Shown: in pieces, positions 6,660 to 8,447 of the stretch
Layout: every line of letters begins with the position of its first letter
Numbering within the stretch: position 1 is the stretch's first letter
Assembly (NCBI GenBank): GCA_021810175.1
Contig: JAJZJJ010000093.1
Span: 1 to 8,447 of the forward strand
Length of the DNA stretch: 8,447 bases
DNA from: Acidobacteriota bacterium
GTDB taxonomy: Bacteria; Acidobacteriota; Terriglobia; Terriglobales; Acidobacteriaceae
Reading direction: 5' to 3'
The notes under the pieces: generated by a model
Seen by the model: only the letters and a program-made list of their open reading frames with translations
The model's database searches: none
Told to the model about the DNA's origin: nothing
Made by a program: the position numbers and the translations under genes

Positions 6660-6956
6660 TCCAACCGCGCGATTTCCACACAGGCCACACAATCCTGCCC
6701 AACCACACGCTCCGTCCCTCCTGGTTGGACCCCCTCCACATCCCAAAGGTATGCCAAATCCCGCACATTTCCCGTAAATGCTTTCCCAACTGCTTCTACC
6801 GGCATGGAATCACCGCTGCCCAGCCTTGCTACGGAACCTGTTGCTGCCCCGAGTGGAAGGCCTCAGACGGTGCCCCGCATCTCGAAGAGATATCGCTCTT
6901 GCGCCGGCAACGCGTTCGCCCCTGCGGCCGGCACTCCATTACCATCATCTGCGACC
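6660..6956. other. Remainder of the divergent intergenic region between GH127 and the MFS transporter
   Basis: No gene is supported here. The frame of the MFS gene stays open upstream of 6957, but the translated sequence is low in hydrophobic or conserved character. A weak palindrome relative, CGTAAATGCTTTCC (6773-6786), matches the GH127 palindrome at 11 of 14 positions but has only three of six paired positions. I see no convincing plus-strand promoter; the best pair, TTGGAC (6725-6730) and TATGCC (6750-6755), has a 19-base spacer and a poor -10. Confidence 0.4.
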
Positions 6957-8269
6957 ATGCACACCGCCGAATCCGAGCCCCAAATCCTCCACCCAGCCAA
7001 TTCCGGCCATCGCATGCGCTGGAACATCGCCATCCTCCTCGGCATCGGCGTACTCATCAACTACTTTGATCGCGTCAACCTTTCCGTCGCACACACCGGC
7101 CTCGAGCACTCCTTCGGCATCAACGACGTCGTCTACGGATACCTCCTCGGCGCGTACAACATCCCCTACGCCATCTGCCAGATCCCCATGGGCGCGCTCC
7201 TCGACCGCTTCGGCATCAAGCCCATCGGCCGCATCGGCGCCTTTCTCTGGAGCCTCGCGTCCTTCGCAGCCGCAGCCGCTGCCACCGTCCCCATCTTCTA
7301 CTCTGCGCGCCTGCTCCTCGGCGTCGGCGAAGCCCCATTCTTCCCCGCCAACGCCAAGGCCATCGGACGCTGGTTCCCTCCGCACCGCCGCAGCTTCGCC
7401 ACCAGCTTCTTTGACTCCGCCGCCAAGTTCTCCTCCGCCATCGGCATACCCCTCGTCGGCATCATCGTTCTCCGCTTCGGATGGCGCAGCGGATTCCTCT
7501 TCACCGGCGCACTCAGCCTCGCCTACTTCGCCGCCTTCTACTTCATCTACCGCGATCCCCGCCCCGGTGAAACCGACCATTACGTCGCCCCGGTCCGCAC
7601 GCCGCATCTTCATCCGCCCGAACCACCCCCACGCCCCACCTCGGCTTTTTCGCCCTCCTTCGCCAGCCCAAGGTCCTCGGACTCACCATCGGCTTCGGCG
7701 CATACAACTACGTCTTCTACCTGCTCCTCACCTGGCTCCCCAGCTACTTCCACCAGGCCCTCCACATCGACCTCTTCGATTCCTTCTTCTACACGGCCAT
7801 CCCCTGGTTCATCGCCACCATCGCCGACCTCCTCATCGGCGGCCTCCTCGTCGACATGCTCATCCATCGCGGCCTCAACTCCAGCCGCGTTCGCATGGTC
7901 GCACTGGTCCTCGGAACCCTCTTCGGCCTCGGCATCTTCGGCGCAGCCTTCGCCCACACGCGCTTCGCCGCCGTCGCCTGGATCACCCTCTCCATCACCG
8001 GCCTTTCCGTCGCCGCTCCCGTCGGCTGGTCGCTGCCCTCGCTCATCGTGCCCGAGTCCAACGTCGGCTCCGTCGGCGGCATCGTCAACTTCTCCAACCA
8101 GATCTCCGGAATCTGTGCCCCCATCATCACCGGCTACGTCGTCCACCTCACCCACTCCTTCGCTATCGCCTTTTACGTCGCCGCCGTCTACCTCCTCATC
8201 GGCATCGCCGCCTATCTCTTCCTCCTCCGCGACACCAACATGGTCCCCGCCGCGTCCATCACACAATAA
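6957..8269 (+). pseudogene. MFS transporter, anion:cation symporter (ACS) family, interrupted by a frameshift
   Basis: The first half, from ATG 6957, reads as the six N-terminal helices of an ACS-type MFS permease. INYFDRVNLSVA (residues 34-45) is the helix-1 signature, GALLDRFGIKPI (79-90) the loop 2-3 motif, and IGRWFPPHRR (136-145) the helix 4-5 region. Homology stops after YRDPRPGETDHY (residue 209). It resumes in the -1 frame as LGFFALLRQPKVLGLTIGFG and continues through six more helices to the TAA at 8267-8269. One base is missing between 7571 (the -1 frame has a stop at 7568-7570) and about 7640. Restored, the protein has 437 residues, normal for the family. The unrepaired frame runs on to 8273 as Ser/Pro-rich nonsense. 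Relatives import hexuronates, aldarates or other organic anions by proton symport; the substrate here is unknown. The start is uncertain because no clear Shine-Dalgarno precedes 6957; ATG 7014 and GTG 6870 (GGAAGG nine bases upstream) are alternatives. Codons end mostly in C, unlike the G-ending minus-strand genes. Confidence 0.8.
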
Positions 8270-8324
8270 GTAACCGTCTCGGTGTCATTTGCAGAATCAC
8301 GAAACTCCCACCCTGCATGATGGG

Positions 8325-8447
8325 TCACTCCCAGTCGAGACGCGCGAGCGCCTGCGCCGAGAAATTTACGGTTCCCTGATCTCGGGGTGCCGCATCCTTT
8401 GCGCTCTTTGCGGCCTTTGCGGTGAAACGGCCAGCACCGCCGTCAGG
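8325..8447 (-). CDS. Possible C-terminal end of an unrecognised protein
   Basis: A minus-strand frame is open from the right edge for 40 codons and closes with TGA at 8325-8327, ending in SAQALARLDWE. I do not recognise the protein. Part of it (AKAAKSAK) is simply the translation of the 9-bp-period repeat at 8397-8421, and its third-position GC is lower than in neighbouring genes. It may be a gene end convergent with the MFS gene, 55 bases away, or chance. Confidence 0.22.
   Translation of the reverse strand, partial: PDGGAGRFTAKAAKSAKDAAPRDQGTVNFSAQALARLDWE
8397..8421. repeat. Three tandem CTTTGCG units at 9-bp spacing
   Basis: CTTTGCG occurs at 8397-8403, 8406-8412 and 8415-8421 with variable dinucleotides between, and is followed by GTGAAA. 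From general familiarity, arrays of this kind (CTTTGCG or CTCTGCG units ending in GGTGAA or GGTTAA) recur between genes in several bacterial phyla. I infer a dispersed intergenic repeat; the function is unknown. Confidence 0.55.

Noticed and set aside
6945..7613. Acidic minus-strand open frame opposite the MFS N-terminal half
   Set aside because: Its Glu/Gly/Ala/Asp-rich composition is the complement of GCC/CTC/ATC codons. A similar frame at 7610-8266 is rejected for the same reason.
8311..8325. Possible short hairpin ACCC-ATCATGCA-GGGT after the MFS gene
   Set aside because: It has only four paired bases and no T-run, so it is not supported as a terminator.
6778..8379. 533-codon plus-strand open frame overlapping the MFS gene
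   Set aside because: It is Ser/Pro/Arg/His-rich and has no membrane segments. The transporter helices are clearly encoded in the other two frames of this strand, split at the frameshift.

Overview
The window looks like part of a carbohydrate-utilisation locus from an Acidobacteriota (Terriglobia-like) chromosome. This is inferred from gene content, because no taxonomic marker is present. The clues are a large Oar-type TonB-dependent receptor with an N-terminal carboxypeptidase-regulatory-like domain, a Tat-exported DUF1680/GH127 glycoside hydrolase, a mutarotase-like lipoprotein, an ACS-family MFS transporter, and moderately high GC.

Layout. On the minus strand, reading from right to left: the GH127 enzyme (6529 to 4685) ends in a strong intrinsic terminator (4600-4638). 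Next comes the TonB-dependent receptor (4169 to 871), then a 246-base gap with two hairpins, then a lipoprotein related to aldose 1-epimerase that starts at 624 and runs off the left edge. On the plus strand, divergent from GH127 across a 427-base gap, is an MFS transporter (6957 to 8269). The last ~180 bases hold a 9-bp-period repeat and perhaps the tail of another minus-strand gene.

Two of the three genes that lie wholly inside the window are broken by an apparent single missing base: the receptor near 3753 and the transporter somewhere between 7571 and 7640. Restoring one base gives ordinary full-length products of 1099 and 437 residues. Only GH127 is intact. Either the assembly carries indel errors or the locus is decaying.

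Likely joint function (inference): the receptor takes up an oligosaccharide across the outer membrane, GH127 releases sugars (perhaps L-arabinose) in the periplasm, the lipoprotein interconverts anomers, and the MFS protein imports product across the inner membrane. Near-identical palindromes, GGTAAATGTTTACC and GGAAAATGTTTTCC, sit at the putative GH127 and receptor promoters. They suggest one shared, unidentified transcription factor, and this is the most interesting non-coding signal here. I see no RNA genes, CRISPR arrays, insertion sequences or phage genes.
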